A DNA stretch of 64,000 nucleotides from positions 3,703,293-3,767,292 of the forward strand of contig NZ_AP017655.1 in assembly GCF_002355855.1 (NCBI RefSeq), given 5' to 3'. Under the pieces are notes generated by a model. The model did no database searches, was not told the DNA's origin, and saw only the letters and a program-made list of their open reading frames with translations. Of this stretch, positions 44,258-54,283 are shown in pieces. Position 1 is the first letter of the stretch. Each line of letters starts with the position of its first letter. The DNA is from Sphingobium cloacae. Its GTDB lineage: Bacteria > Pseudomonadota > Alphaproteobacteria > Sphingomonadales > Sphingomonadaceae. The translations under genes were made by a program, and so were the position numbers.

Positions 44258-46537
44258 ATGAGCCTTGACCGCCGTTCCCTCCTCACCGCGTCCCTCGCGG
44301 CTTTCCTGACCTTGCCCCTGCCGCGCCGCGCCCTTGCGTTGGCGGCGAGCGATGTGGCGCGGGTCGACGAGCTCATCGCGCGCATGACGCTGGAGGAGAA
44401 GGCGGGGCAGATGACCTGCCTTGCCGACAGTTTCCGGCCCTTCAATCCGCCCAATCCGCAGGTCGGCATCCAGGACGAAAAGCGCCTCGCCGCCGAAATA
44501 CGCAAGGGCCGCGTCGGCTGCCTCTTCAACGGCATCGGCGTGGAGGGCGCCCGCCGCGCGCAGGACATTGCGGTGAAGGGCAGCCGCCTTGGCATCCCGC
44601 TGCTCTTCGCGGGCGACGTGATCCACGGCCTCAAGACGATCTTCCCGGTGCCCTTGGGCGAAGCGGCGAGTTTCGACCCGCGCCTGGCCGAGCGCACCGC
44701 CCGGGCCATGGCGCAGGAAGCGACGGCGGCGGGGCTGCACCTGACCTTCGCGCCGATGGTGGACGTGGCGCGCGACCAGCGCTGGGGCCGCGTGGTGGAA
44801 GGAGCGGGGGAAGATGTGGTCCTCACCAGCCTGTTCGCCGCCGCCCGCGTGCGCGGCTTTCAGGGGCGCGACCTGCGCCGCGACGACAGCCTGCTCGCCT
44901 GCCCCAAGCATTTCGCCGCCTATGGCGCGGTGGCGGCGGGCCTCGAATATGGCAATGTCGATATTTCCGACGCTACGCTGCGGGAAACGCATATTCCGCC
45001 TTTCGGATCGGCCTTCGCGGCGGGCGCGCTCACGACCATGGCCGCCTTCAACGAAATCAACGGCGTTCCCGCTACCGCCGACCGGGAACTGCTGACCGAC
45101 ATTCTCCGGGGGGAGATGGGTTTCCGGGGCTTCGTCTTCTCCGATTATACGGCGGATGAGGAACTGGTCGCCCACGGCTTCGCGCAGGATGACAGGGATG
45201 CCGCGCGCCTTGCCGTGCTGGCGGGCGTCGACATGTCGATGCAGAGCGGCCTCTACATCAAATATCTCCCCGATCTGGTGAAGAGCGGCGCGGTGCCCGA
45301 AGGGACGGTCGATGTCGCCGTCCGACGCATCCTCTATGTGAAGACGGCCATCGGCTTGTTCGACAATCCCTACCGCTCGCTGGACGAAGCGGCGGAAAGG
45401 AACGGCATCGCGACCTCTGCCCATCGTGCCCTGGCCCGCGAATCCGCGACCCGCTCGGTCGTGCTGCTCCAGAATGACGGCATCCTGCCGCTCGACCCGG
45501 CGAAGCGGCAGAAGATCGCCCTGATCGGCCCCTTTGGCGAGGACAAGGCGAACCTCTACGGCCCATGGGCCTTCTATGGCGACCCGGACAAGGGGGTGGA
45601 CATCGCCACCGGCCTGCGCGCCGCGATGCCGGACCCGTCGCTGCTGACGGTCGTCAAGGGCTGCGACATCCGCAAGCCGATGGAGGACGGCATCGCCAAG
45701 GCCGTCGAAGCCGCCCAAGCCGCCGACATCGTGCTCCTCGCCATCGGCGAATCGCAGGACATGTCGGGCGAGGCGCAGTCGCGCACCGTCATCGAAATCC
45801 CGTCGGCGCAGCAGGCATTGGCCGATGCGGTCTCCGCCGCGGGCAAGCCGATGGTCGTCCTCCTGCGCCACGGCCGGGCGCTGGCTTTGCACGATGGCGT
45901 GGCGAATGCGGGCGCGATCCTGGCGACATGGTTCCTGGGCTCCGAAACCGGCCATGCCCTTGCCGACCTGCTGTTCGGGCGCGCGGACCCTTCGGGCAAG
46001 CTGCCGGTCAGCTTCCCGTGGGAATCGGGACAGGAGCCGTTCTTCTACGACCGCAAGTCGACCGGCCGCCCCGTCACCGACAATGGCGGGACGGAATATA
46101 AGGCGCGCTATGCGAGCACGGACAACAGCGCCCGCTACCCCTTCGGCCACGGCCTGTCCTATACGAATTTCGTGCTGGAGGACCTCAAGCTCTCCGACAC
46201 GGCGCTCCGCTGGGACCGCGCCATCGAAGTGACCGCCCGCCTCCGCAACAGCGGCGACCGCCCCGGCAGCGAAGTGGTGCAACTCTACATCCGCGACCGC
46301 GTGGCGAGCCGCACCCGCCCGATCCGGGAATTGAAGCGCATCGAGCGGGTGACGCTGAATCCCGGCGAAAGCAAGCTGGTCCGCTTCTCCCTGTCGCGCA
46401 CCGATCTGGAATTCGTCGGCGCGGGCAACAGGCGCGTCGCGGAACCGGGCCTGTTCGACCTGTGGCTGGGCCAGTCGTCGCTGGGCGGGCTCCACGCGCA
46501 GTTCACGCTCTATGCGGAGCAACCGGCGAAGGGATAG
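44258..46537 (+). CDS. Glycoside hydrolase family 3 beta-glucosidase
   Basis: A 759-residue exported glycosidase. The N-terminus MSLDRRSLLTASLAAFLTLP has a twin-arginine-like signal. The (beta/alpha)8 domain carries KHFAAYG and the nucleophile Asp in GFVFSDYTADE. The second domain and a C-terminal fibronectin-III-like domain (YPFGHGLSYTNF ... NSGDRPGSEVVQLYI) complete the BglX-like architecture. It probably cleaves beta-glucosides or xylosides in the periplasm. Exact substrate not deducible. Confidence 0.93.
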   Translation: MSLDRRSLLTASLAAFLTLPLPRRALALAASDVARVDELIARMTLEEKAGQMTCLADSFRPFNPPNPQVGIQDEKRLAAEIRKGRVGCLFNGIGVEGARRAQDIAVKGSRLGIPLLFAGDVIHGLKTIFPVPLGEAASFDPRLAERTARAMAQEATAAGLHLTFAPMVDVARDQRWGRVVEGAGEDVVLTSLFAAARVRGFQGRDLRRDDSLLACPKHFAAYGAVAAGLEYGNVDISDATLRETHIPPFGSAFAAGALTTMAAFNEINGVPATADRELLTDILRGEMGFRGFVFSDYTADEELVAHGFAQDDRDAARLAVLAGVDMSMQSGLYIKYLPDLVKSGAVPEGTVDVAVRRILYVKTAIGLFDNPYRSLDEAAERNGIATSAHRALARESATRSVVLLQNDGILPLDPAKRQKIALIGPFGEDKANLYGPWAFYGDPDKGVDIATGLRAAMPDPSLLTVVKGCDIRKPMEDGIAKAVEAAQAADIVLLAIGESQDMSGEAQSRTVIEIPSAQQALADAVSAAGKPMVVLLRHGRALALHDGVANAGAILATWFLGSETGHALADLLFGRADPSGKLPVSFPWESGQEPFFYDRKSTGRPVTDNGGTEYKARYASTDNSARYPFGHGLSYTNFVLEDLKLSDTALRWDRAIEVTARLRNSGDRPGSEVVQLYIRDRVASRTRPIRELKRIERVTLNPGESKLVRFSLSRTDLEFVGAGNRRVAEPGLFDLWLGQSSLGGLHAQFTLYAEQPAKG

Positions 46538-46585
46538 TGCACCACGACCTTTCCCCCCGCCGCCAAAATAGGCTAGGGGGCCGCC

Positions 46586-48454
46586 ATGCTTAACCTCAAT
46601 GGCATCACCGTGCGCCTCGGCGGCCGCACCATCCTCGACCACGCCGGCGCCGCGCTGCCGCCGCGCAGCCGCGTGGGCCTGATCGGCCGCAACGGCGCGG
46701 GCAAGTCCACGCTGATGAAGGTGATGATCGGCCAGATCGACCCGGACGAAGGCAGTTGCGACATGCCCCGCGACACGCGCCTCGGCTATATCGCGCAGGA
46801 AGCGCCCGCGGGCGCGGCTTCTCCCTTCGAAACGGTCCTCGCCGCCGACAAGGAACGCGCGGCCCTGATGGCGGAGGCCGAACATACCGAAGACCCCGAC
46901 CGCCTCGGCCATATCTATGAGCGCCTCAATGCCATCGACGCCTATACCGCGCCGGCCCGCGCGGCGCGCATCCTCGTCGGCCTGGGCTTCGACGAGGAGA
47001 TGCAGGGCCGTCCGCTCGACAGCTATTCAGGCGGGTGGAAGATGCGCGTGGCGCTTGCCGCGCTGCTCTTTTCCGAGCCGGAACTGCTGCTGCTCGACGA
47101 GCCTTCCAACCATCTCGACCTCGAAGCGACGATGTGGCTGGAGAGCTTCCTCAAAAATTATCGCGGCACCGTGGTGGTCATCAGCCATGAGCGCGACCTG
47201 CTCAACAATGTGGTCGATCATATCCTCCATCTGGAGGGCGGCAAGGTCACGCTCTACCCCGGCGGCTATGACGCGTTCGAGCGGCAGCGCGCCGAACGCC
47301 TCGCCCAGCAGGAGGCCGCCCGCACCAAGCAGCAGGCCGAACGCGAAAAGCTGATGGACTATATCGCCCGCAATTCGGCCCGCGCCTCGACCGCCAAGCA
47401 GGCCCAGTCGCGCGCCAAGGCCCTGGCGAGGATGCAGCCCATCGCGGCGGCCATCGAAGACCCGACGCTCAGCTTTTCCTTCCCCAGCCCGCCGGAACTG
47501 CGCCCGCCGCTCATTACCATGGACATGGCGGCGGTCGGCTATGGCGAAACGCCGGTGCTGAAGCGCGTGAACCTGCGGATCGACCCGGACGACCGTGTGG
47601 CGCTGCTGGGCCGCAACGGCAATGGCAAGACCACGCTCGCCCGCCTGATGGCCGCGCAGCTTGCGCCGATGGAAGGGGCGATGAACGCCTCGGCGAAGAT
47701 GAATGTCGGCTATTTCACCCAATATCAGGTGGAGGAACTGGACGTTGCCGACACGCCGCTCGACCATATGACCCGCGTCATGAAGGGCGCGACGCCCGGC
47801 GCGGTGCGCGCGCAGCTGGGCCGCTTCGGCTTTTCCGGCGAGCGCGCGACGCAGAAGGTCGGCTCCATGTCGGGCGGGGAGAAGGCGCGGCTCGCGCTCG
47901 CGCTCATCACGCGCGATGCGCCGCATCTCCTCATCCTCGACGAGCCGACGAACCATCTCGACGTGGACAGCCGCGAGGCGTTGGTGCAGGCGCTCAACGA
48001 ATATTCCGGCGCGGTGGTGATCGTCAGCCATGACCGGCACATGATCGAACTGGCCGCCGACCGGCTGGTGCTGGTGGACGGCGGCACGGCGCAGGAATTT
48101 TCCGGCAGCCTCGACGACTATACCGACATCGTGCTGCGCAAGGCGGACGGCAACGGGTCCGGCAGCGACGCGCCGAAGCCTGACCGCAAGACCGAAAGGC
48201 GCAACGCCGCCGAATGGCGGGAAAAGCAGAAGAGCCTGAAGGCCGCCGTCAGCAAGGCGGAAAAGGAAATGGCGGCGCTGGGCGCGGAACGCACCCGCAT
48301 CGACCAGGCGCTGTTCGATCCCAAGGCCGCAGCGGGGGCGGAGGCGAAGATGAGCATGACCGACCTCATGGTCCGCCGCGCCGCCGTGGAAAAGAAGCTG
48401 GAAGCCGCCGAGGAAATCTGGATGGAAGCGAGCGCCGGATTGGAGGCACTCTAG
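46586..48454 (+). CDS. ABC-F family ATPase
   Basis: A 622-residue soluble tandem ATPase that acts on ribosomes rather than on transport. Walker A motifs are GRNGAGKST (34-42) and GRNGNGKTT near 345. ABC signatures are SYSGGWKMR and SMSGGEKAR, with LDEPSNHLD and LDEPTNHLD. The linker between domains and a C-terminal coiled tail (EWREKQKSLKAAVSKAEKEM) place it near YheS/Uup. It follows the GH3 gene by 48 bases. Confidence 0.92.
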   Translation: MLNLNGITVRLGGRTILDHAGAALPPRSRVGLIGRNGAGKSTLMKVMIGQIDPDEGSCDMPRDTRLGYIAQEAPAGAASPFETVLAADKERAALMAEAEHTEDPDRLGHIYERLNAIDAYTAPARAARILVGLGFDEEMQGRPLDSYSGGWKMRVALAALLFSEPELLLLDEPSNHLDLEATMWLESFLKNYRGTVVVISHERDLLNNVVDHILHLEGGKVTLYPGGYDAFERQRAERLAQQEAARTKQQAEREKLMDYIARNSARASTAKQAQSRAKALARMQPIAAAIEDPTLSFSFPSPPELRPPLITMDMAAVGYGETPVLKRVNLRIDPDDRVALLGRNGNGKTTLARLMAAQLAPMEGAMNASAKMNVGYFTQYQVEELDVADTPLDHMTRVMKGATPGAVRAQLGRFGFSGERATQKVGSMSGGEKARLALALITRDAPHLLILDEPTNHLDVDSREALVQALNEYSGAVVIVSHDRHMIELAADRLVLVDGGTAQEFSGSLDDYTDIVLRKADGNGSGSDAPKPDRKTERRNAAEWREKQKSLKAAVSKAEKEMAALGAERTRIDQALFDPKAAAGAEAKMSMTDLMVRRAAVEKKLEAAEEIWMEASAGLEAL

Positions 48455-48458
48455 GCGT

Positions 48459-49559
48459 TCACTCCGTCCTGTCGGCCAGCGGTCCCTCCATCCCGCCGGG
48501 GCGGCGCATCCGCGTGACGATGTTCCAAGTCGCGATGAAGAGCGATGCGATCACCGGCCCGATGATGATGCCGTTGACGCCGAACAGCTCTATGCCGCCC
48601 AATGTGGTGATGAGCACGAGATAGTCGGGTATCCGTGTTTCCCGCCCGACCAGGATCGGGCGCAGCACATTGTCGACCATGCCGATGATGAAGAGGCCGC
48701 AGAAGACGAGGATCAGGCCCTTCGCGATGGCGCCCGTCGCCAGCAGGTAGATCGCCACCGGCACCCAGACCAGCCCCGTTCCCACCGCGGGCAGCAGCGA
48801 AGCGCATCCCATCAAGACGCCCCACAGCAAAGCGCCCGGTATCCCCAGCGCCCAGAAGGCGATGCCGCCGATCAGCCCCTGCACGATGGCGACGACCAGG
48901 CTGCCCTTGATGGTGGCGCGCACGACGATGACGAATTGCTGCATCAGCGCGTGGCGCGGCGTGGCGCGCAGCGGCGCGGCCCGGTCCAGCATCGCGACCA
49001 GTTCGCTGCCGTCGCGCAGCAGGAAGAAGGTGAGATAGAGCATCACGCCCAGCGCCAGCAGGAAACTCATGGCGCTCTGTCCGATGGAAAGCGCTTGCCC
49101 TGCAAGGGTCTGGAAACTCGACGCGATGCCATCGGTCAGCATGTCCCGCACCGTGGCGAAATTGGTGACGCCTACTCGCTCCAGCCATGCCGACGCCCAA
49201 TCGGGCAGGCTGGCCTGGAAGCGGTTGAACATGTCCGGGATGTTGATCGCGCCGGACTGGATCAGGCCATAGAAATGGGTCGCCTCCTGCGCCAGCGCCA
49301 TGGCCAGCACGATGGCGGGCACGATGACGATGAGCAGGATCAGCAGCAGCGTCAGCAGCGCCGCGCCGTTGCGCCGCCTGGGTATCGCCTCCAATATCTG
49401 CTGGTTCACCGGCGCAAACAGGATCGCCACGATCACGCCCCACAGGATCGCGGCGGCGAAAGGTTCGATCACCCAGGCGAAGGCGATGGTGACGAGCAGG
49501 ACGAGGCCCAGGAAGACTCCGTCCTCGATCCGTGTGCTCTGCGGTTTTTCAGCGTTCAT
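48459..49559 (-). CDS. AI-2E family transporter
   Basis: A 366-residue permease with about eight membrane helices. The family motif LLPAVGTGLVWVPVAIYLL and the later GGIELFGVNGIIIGPVIASL are clear. AI-2E (PF01594) members include the putative autoinducer exporter TqsA and Na+/H+ antiporters, so the substrate is open. It is convergent with the ABC-F gene, four bases between stops. Confidence 0.9.
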   Translation of the reverse strand: MNAEKPQSTRIEDGVFLGLVLLVTIAFAWVIEPFAAAILWGVIVAILFAPVNQQILEAIPRRRNGAALLTLLLILLIVIVPAIVLAMALAQEATHFYGLIQSGAINIPDMFNRFQASLPDWASAWLERVGVTNFATVRDMLTDGIASSFQTLAGQALSIGQSAMSFLLALGVMLYLTFFLLRDGSELVAMLDRAAPLRATPRHALMQQFVIVVRATIKGSLVVAIVQGLIGGIAFWALGIPGALLWGVLMGCASLLPAVGTGLVWVPVAIYLLATGAIAKGLILVFCGLFIIGMVDNVLRPILVGRETRIPDYLVLITTLGGIELFGVNGIIIGPVIASLFIATWNIVTRMRRPGGMEGPLADRTE

Positions 49560-49811
49560 CGATCAACCCATGCCATGCTTTCGGGCGCGAATCCATGACC
49601 GGGGCGTTAGCGTCATGGCCCGATGGCGGAAAGCGGAAATCCACCGGGGCGCCGGGGGCCGGTCCCCGCTGCCGCCCGCCGCCCTCCGCAAGCCGAAGCT
49701 TGCCCTGCTGTGTCAAAAAGGCCGCAGTTTCCGCGATAATCTGTCCGCCGCGATTGCATCGCGGGCTTGCGGGAGTATGACGAAAAAGGATCACGCAGCG
49801 GAAAGCAGCAG

Positions 49812-50249
49812 ATGGCAAAACCCGACAATTGGCGCTTCAGTCCTGACGCCTATAATTTCGTCACCAGCATCGACACCCGGTTTCAGGACATCGACACGAT
49901 GGGCCACATCAACAATGTGGCGATATCGGGCATCTTCGAAACCGCGCGCATCCGGTTCCATCATCATCTGGGCCGCCATCCGCAGGAACAGGGCGTGCGC
50001 TGGCTGGTCGCGGCGGTTTCACTGAACTTCATCGAGGAAGCGCACTTCCCCTATCCCTTCGAGGTGCATTGCGCCATCGGCCATATCGGCCGGACGAGCT
50101 GGACGATCAGTTCCGCCGGTTTCCAGAAAGGCGTCTGCGTCGCCACCTGCGACACCACGGTCGTCACCCACGGCCCGGAGGGACGGCGCGTGATCGACGG
50201 CACGCTGCGCGAAGCGATGGAGCGGAATTTCCTGCACAGGCCCGAATGA
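49812..50249 (+). CDS. Acyl-CoA thioesterase, hot-dog fold
   Basis: A 145-residue 4-hydroxybenzoyl-CoA-thioesterase-like protein. The active-site region reads TRFQDIDTMGHINNVAISG, the family's DxxxHxNN-like motif. It probably hydrolyses a medium-chain or aromatic acyl-CoA. ATG 49812 is used, with GGAAAG upstream. The frame extends 15 codons earlier without conserved sequence. Confidence 0.87.
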   Translation: MAKPDNWRFSPDAYNFVTSIDTRFQDIDTMGHINNVAISGIFETARIRFHHHLGRHPQEQGVRWLVAAVSLNFIEEAHFPYPFEVHCAIGHIGRTSWTISSAGFQKGVCVATCDTTVVTHGPEGRRVIDGTLREAMERNFLHRPE

Positions 50250-50269
50250 CCCGCTGATCGCCCGGGCCG

Positions 50270-50653
50270 TCAGGTAAAGCCGTGCATCCTGCGCGACCAT
50301 TGGAACGCGATGACGGCGCCCTTGACGGGCTGGATCAGCAGGACGCACAGGATCAGGGCGAGGCCGGGCCAGATCACCGCCTGCCATCCCAGCGGAATCG
50401 CAAGGCTGGCGTTCACCTCGATCATCAGCGGCACCAATATGTGCCCCAGCAGCAGGATGACGATATAGGCGGGGAAGTCGTCCGCCTGATGCACGTCCCA
50501 TCGCTGCCCGCAATGGTCGCAACTCTGTACCGGCTGCAAATAGCGCGCGAACATCCTTCCCTTGCCGCAGGCCGGGCAGCGCCCCCGGATCGCCAGCGCG
50601 AAGGCGGGACCGAAGGGGCGGGCGGCCGGCCCGGATGTCTCTTTGTCGGTCAT
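50270..50653 (-). CDS. DUF983 membrane protein
   Basis: A 127-residue protein with a zinc ribbon (RCPACGKGRMF, SCDHCGQRW) followed by two membrane helices. This is the DUF983 layout, often found with cytochrome oxidase genes in alphaproteobacteria but isolated here. ATG 50653 is used. The frame is open far upstream across the opposite-strand pab genes, which is chance. Confidence 0.85.
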   Translation of the reverse strand: MTDKETSGPAARPFGPAFALAIRGRCPACGKGRMFARYLQPVQSCDHCGQRWDVHQADDFPAYIVILLLGHILVPLMIEVNASLAIPLGWQAVIWPGLALILCVLLIQPVKGAVIAFQWSRRMHGFT

Positions 50654-50749
50654 GGCCGTCTCGCTAGGCTGATTTCTTGTGCGCTGCAACAATGATTGGT
50701 TCGCGCGCCGATGCCTTCCGCGCCGGCCAAAGCCTGTTAAGAGGGCGCT

Positions 50750-51931
50750 ATGCGCTTGCCCGGCCCCCATGAAGTCTTTGCCTTGTTCGATGACGCCCGC
50801 GCGCATGACGCGGTTCCCGCGCGCCTTTATCGCGATCCGGTCGCCACCATCGTGGCGCGTCGGCAGGCCGAGGTGCAGCCCGCGCTCGATCGGCTGGCCG
50901 ACGCGCGGGAACAGGGGCTCCATGCGGCCGGATTCCTGAGCTATGAAGCCGGTCTGGCCCTGGAGGAGCGCCTCCGTCCCATCGGCCGGCGGCGAGAGGA
51001 GGATGCGCCCCCCGGCACACCGCCCCTGCTTTGGTTCGGCCTGTTCGAGGGATGCCGCCTGATCGCGCCGGGCGACCTGCCGGGCCTGCTGCCCCCGCCT
51101 TCGCCCGCGAGGATTTCCGCGCCCCGGCCGTTGATCGACGAAGCCGCCTATCGCGCCGCTTTCGATCGCGTGCAGGACTATATCCGCGCCGGGGACATCT
51201 ATCAGGCGAACCTCACTTTTCCCTGCGACGTGCCGATCCCCGGCGATCCCATGGCCTTCTACGCCGCCGTCCGGCCCCGCGCGGCGGCGGGCTATGGCGG
51301 GATCATGCGCACGGGCGAGCACAGCATCCTGTCCTTTTCGCCCGAACTGTTCTTCACCCAGATTCGCGGGCAGCTCACCGCGCGCCCCATGAAGGGCACC
51401 GCGCCGCGCGACGCCGATCCCGCGCGCGACGCCGCCCTTGTGCAATGGCTGGAGAACGACGCCAAGCAGCGGGCGGAAAATCTGATGATCGTCGACCTGC
51501 TCCGGAACGACCTGTCCCGCGTCTCGCTGGCGGGCAGCGTGACCGTGCCGGAACTGTTCCGCATCGAAAGCTTTCCCACCGTGCACCAGATGATCTCCAC
51601 CGTGCGGGCGAAGATCCTGCCGGGCCTGTCGCCGGTCGACGTGCTGCGCATCCTCTTTCCCTGCGGCTCGATCACCGGCGCGCCCAAGGTCCGGGCGATG
51701 GAGGTCATCGATGCGGTCGAACCTTTTGCGCGGGGCGTCTATACCGGCGCGATGGGGTGGATCGATCCGGAAGGGGATGCCGCGTTCAATGTGGCCATAC
51801 GCACCCTTTGCATGGCGGAGGGCAGCGCGGTGGGACGTCTGGGCCTGGGATCGGGCATCGTCGCGGATTCCGATGCGGCATCCGAATGGGCGGAATGTCT
51901 GGCGAAGGGGCGCTTCCTCGCGGGCACTTGA
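50750..51931 (+). CDS. pabB: Aminodeoxychorismate synthase component I
   Basis: Converts chorismate with ammonia to 4-amino-4-deoxychorismate for folate synthesis. The 393-residue chorismate-binding domain has MKGTAPRDADPARD, VDLLRNDLSRV, CGSITGAPKVRAMEVID and GSGIVADSDAASEW motifs. It is followed at 34 bases by the lyase gene pabC. The glutamine amidotransferase partner (pabA) is not in the window. Confidence 0.93.
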   Translation: MRLPGPHEVFALFDDARAHDAVPARLYRDPVATIVARRQAEVQPALDRLADAREQGLHAAGFLSYEAGLALEERLRPIGRRREEDAPPGTPPLLWFGLFEGCRLIAPGDLPGLLPPPSPARISAPRPLIDEAAYRAAFDRVQDYIRAGDIYQANLTFPCDVPIPGDPMAFYAAVRPRAAAGYGGIMRTGEHSILSFSPELFFTQIRGQLTARPMKGTAPRDADPARDAALVQWLENDAKQRAENLMIVDLLRNDLSRVSLAGSVTVPELFRIESFPTVHQMISTVRAKILPGLSPVDVLRILFPCGSITGAPKVRAMEVIDAVEPFARGVYTGAMGWIDPEGDAAFNVAIRTLCMAEGSAVGRLGLGSGIVADSDAASEWAECLAKGRFLAGT

Positions 51932-51964
51932 CTTCCGCCATTTCTGAGGCATTGCAAGGATGCG

Positions 51965-52588
51965 ATGGCATTGGCTGATGAACGCTTCGACCTGCTGGAA
52001 ACCATGGCCTTCGATCCTGTCGAAGGCATCCGGCTGCTCGAACTGCATCTGGAAAGGATGAGGGCCAGCGCGCAGGCGCTCGGCTTCGCGTTCGACCGGC
52101 ACGAGGTCCGCAACGAACTTCAGGCCGCGACATTCCGGTTGCGCGAAAAGAGCCGCCTGCGCCTGCTGGCGTCGCGCCGGGGCTCCATTGCCATCGAGGT
52201 GCGCGAATATCGCACCTGGCCGCAGCCGATCATGCATGTCGCCATCGTTCCACGCCACGCGCCCGCCGACGACCAGCGCTTGCGGCACAAGACGACGGAC
52301 CGCTCCATCTATCGCGATGCCTTGCGGCGGGGCGGCACATTCGAGGTGTTGATGACCGACGCGCAGGGATTCCTCACCGAAGGCTGTTTCTCCACCATCT
52401 TCGTCGAGCGCGGCGACAAGCTGCTGACGCCCCCGCTGCGGCGCGGGCTGCTCCCCGGCATATTGCGCCAGAGCCTGATCGACATGGGCGAAGCGGTGGA
52501 GGCGGACCTGCGCCCCATCGATCTGGATGACGGCTTTTTCATCGGCAATGCGGCGCGCGGCATGGTGGCCGCGTCGCTGGAGCCATAG
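51965..52588 (+). CDS. pabC: Aminodeoxychorismate lyase (class IV aminotransferase)
   Basis: A 207-residue PLP enzyme of fold type IV that releases p-aminobenzoate and pyruvate. The PLP lysine is expected in RLRHKTTDRSIY. The LTEGCFSTIFV and PPLRRGLLPGILRQ motifs are typical. Position directly after pabB supports the assignment over branched-chain aminotransferase relatives. It lacks about 60 N-terminal residues found in BCAT, as is usual for this lyase type. Confidence 0.88.
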   Translation: MALADERFDLLETMAFDPVEGIRLLELHLERMRASAQALGFAFDRHEVRNELQAATFRLREKSRLRLLASRRGSIAIEVREYRTWPQPIMHVAIVPRHAPADDQRLRHKTTDRSIYRDALRRGGTFEVLMTDAQGFLTEGCFSTIFVERGDKLLTPPLRRGLLPGILRQSLIDMGEAVEADLRPIDLDDGFFIGNAARGMVAASLEP

Positions 52589-52697
52589 CTTTTCCATAGA
52601 GCGCAACTCATGGTTGCCCCTGCGTCCGTTGCGGATTAAGGGACCCCCCGTCCGCCTTTCTTGCGGGCCTAGGGGATTCTTCAGAAAGATTGTTGCC

Positions 52698-53900
52698 ATG
52701 AGCCAGACTTCCGCCGCCCTCGGTCGTATCCAGCCTTCCGCCACGCTCGCCATGAGCGCGCGGGTCAACGCGCTGAAAGCCGAAGGCGTGGACGTGATCG
52801 GCCTGTCGGCGGGCGAGCCCGATTTCGACACGCCCGATTTCGTCAAGGAAGCGGGCATCGCGGCGATTCGCAACAATCTCACCCGCTATACCGACGTGGA
52901 CGGCACCGCCGACCTCAAGGAAGCGGTCGCCTTCAAGTTCAAGCGCGACAATGGCCTCGTCTACAAGCGCAGCCAGATCAGCGTGAATTCGGGCGGCAAG
53001 CACACGCTGTTCAACGCGCTGGTCGCGACCGTGGACGCAGGGGATGAGGTCATCATCCCCGCGCCCTATTGGGTCAGTTACCCCGACATCGTGAACTTCG
53101 CGGGCGGCACGCCTGTCTTCATCGAAGCGCCCGCCAGCCAGGGCTACAAGATCACCGCCGCCCAGTTGGAAGCCGCGATCACGCCGCGCACCAAATGGGT
53201 GCTGCTGAACTCGCCCTCCAATCCCTCCGGCGCGGCCTATTCGGCCGAGGAGCTGAAGGCGCTGGGCGACGTGCTGCTGCGCCACCCGCATGTGCTGGTG
53301 ATGACCGACGACATGTATGAACATGTCTGGTATGCGCCCACGCCCTTCGCCACCATCGCGCAGGTATGCCCCGACCTTTACGAGCGGACGCTGACCGTCA
53401 ACGGCTGCTCCAAGGCTTTTTCCATGACCGGCTGGCGCATCGGTTTCGCGGGCGGTCCGGAATGGATCATCAAGGCGATGGGCAAGCTCCAGTCGCAGTC
53501 GACTTCCAATCCCTGCTCGATCAGCCAGGCCGCCGCCACCGCCGCGCTGACCGGCGATCAGGCTTTCCTGGAAGAGCGCAACGCCGCCTTCAGGAAGCGC
53601 CGCGACATGGTCGTCGCCATGTTGAACGACGCGCCGGGCCTCGATTGCCCGACGCCGGAAGGGGCTTTCTACGTCTATCCCGACGCCAGCGGCGTGATCG
53701 GCAAGACGACGCCCAAGGGGCAGGTGATCGATAGCGATGAAGCGCTGATCGGCTATTTCCTCGACGAAGCCCGAGTCGCGGCGGTGCATGGCGCGGCCTT
53801 CGGCCTCTCGCCCGCCTTCCGCATCAGCTATGCGACGTCGGAGGAAACGCTCAAGAAAGCCTGCACCCGGATTCAGGAAGCCTGCGCCGCGCTCAAATAA
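52698..53900 (+). CDS. Aspartate aminotransferase, class I subgroup Ib
   Basis: A 400-residue PLP-dependent transaminase. The PLP lysine is in NGCSKAFSMTGWRIGFAGG. The N-terminal LSAGEPDFDTPDFV and NSPSNPSGAAYS are standard. ATG 52698 starts MSQTSAALGRIQPSAT. The frame is open upstream into pabC but without conserved sequence. In this subgroup some members also use prephenate, which cannot be decided here. Confidence 0.93.
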   Translation: MSQTSAALGRIQPSATLAMSARVNALKAEGVDVIGLSAGEPDFDTPDFVKEAGIAAIRNNLTRYTDVDGTADLKEAVAFKFKRDNGLVYKRSQISVNSGGKHTLFNALVATVDAGDEVIIPAPYWVSYPDIVNFAGGTPVFIEAPASQGYKITAAQLEAAITPRTKWVLLNSPSNPSGAAYSAEELKALGDVLLRHPHVLVMTDDMYEHVWYAPTPFATIAQVCPDLYERTLTVNGCSKAFSMTGWRIGFAGGPEWIIKAMGKLQSQSTSNPCSISQAAATAALTGDQAFLEERNAAFRKRRDMVVAMLNDAPGLDCPTPEGAFYVYPDASGVIGKTTPKGQVIDSDEALIGYFLDEARVAAVHGAAFGLSPAFRISYATSEETLKKACTRIQEACAALK

Positions 53901-53926
53901 GCGCGAAAACGGAAACGGACTTTTTC

Positions 53927-53957
53927 CCGCCGCATCGTCTTGCGATTGATGCGGCGG
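53927..53957 (+). terminator. Terminator-like hairpin after the aminotransferase gene
   Basis: Perfect 10-bp arms CCGCCGCATC / GATGCGGCGG with an 11-base loop lie 27 bases after the stop codon. The following bases (TGATTATATCG) are AT-rich without a T run. Confidence 0.5.
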
Positions 53958-54130
53958 TGATTATATCGAGTTTTGAAACGAAACTTGATTTTTCGCGCCG
54001 CCACTGCCGATCGCTTGTCCTGCGATTGTTCATCGAACATTCGTGGGGACGGGCTTATCGGCGGCGCGAAGCAACCCCATTGCAAGCCGCTGCGCCCATC
54101 GGGCGGAAGGCGGTTCGAGGACAAGACGCC

Positions 54131-54283
54131 ATGAAGGTCTTTTTGAAATCCGACCTGTTTTTCCGTTTTCTGGGCGGATTCGTCCTCGGCGTGATCGGCA
54201 TGTTCGCTTTCCATCAGGACGAACCGTCGGTTCTCGCTCCTTCCGCCATCGCCGCTCCCTCCGTGGATGTCGCCACCCGCTGA
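54131..54283 (+). CDS. Small membrane-anchored protein (50 aa)
   Basis: ATG 54131, with GAGGA eleven bases upstream, opens a 50-residue frame. It has one membrane helix (FFRFLGGFVLGVIGMFAF) after a short charged N-terminus and an Ala/Pro/Ser-rich tail. No named family is recognised. Base composition and a plausible start support a real gene. Confidence 0.5.
   Translation: MKVFLKSDLFFRFLGGFVLGVIGMFAFHQDEPSVLAPSAIAAPSVDVATR

Noticed and set aside
44228..46912. An 894-codon open frame on the minus strand opposite the GH3 gene
   Set aside because: Same antisense-shadow composition. The plus strand carries a complete GH3 enzyme with catalytic motifs and a signal peptide.
50654..52882. An upstream extension of the DUF983 frame across pabB and pabC
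   Set aside because: The added sequence has no family resemblance and mirrors the two pab genes. The short DUF983 protein starting at 50653 has the normal length.
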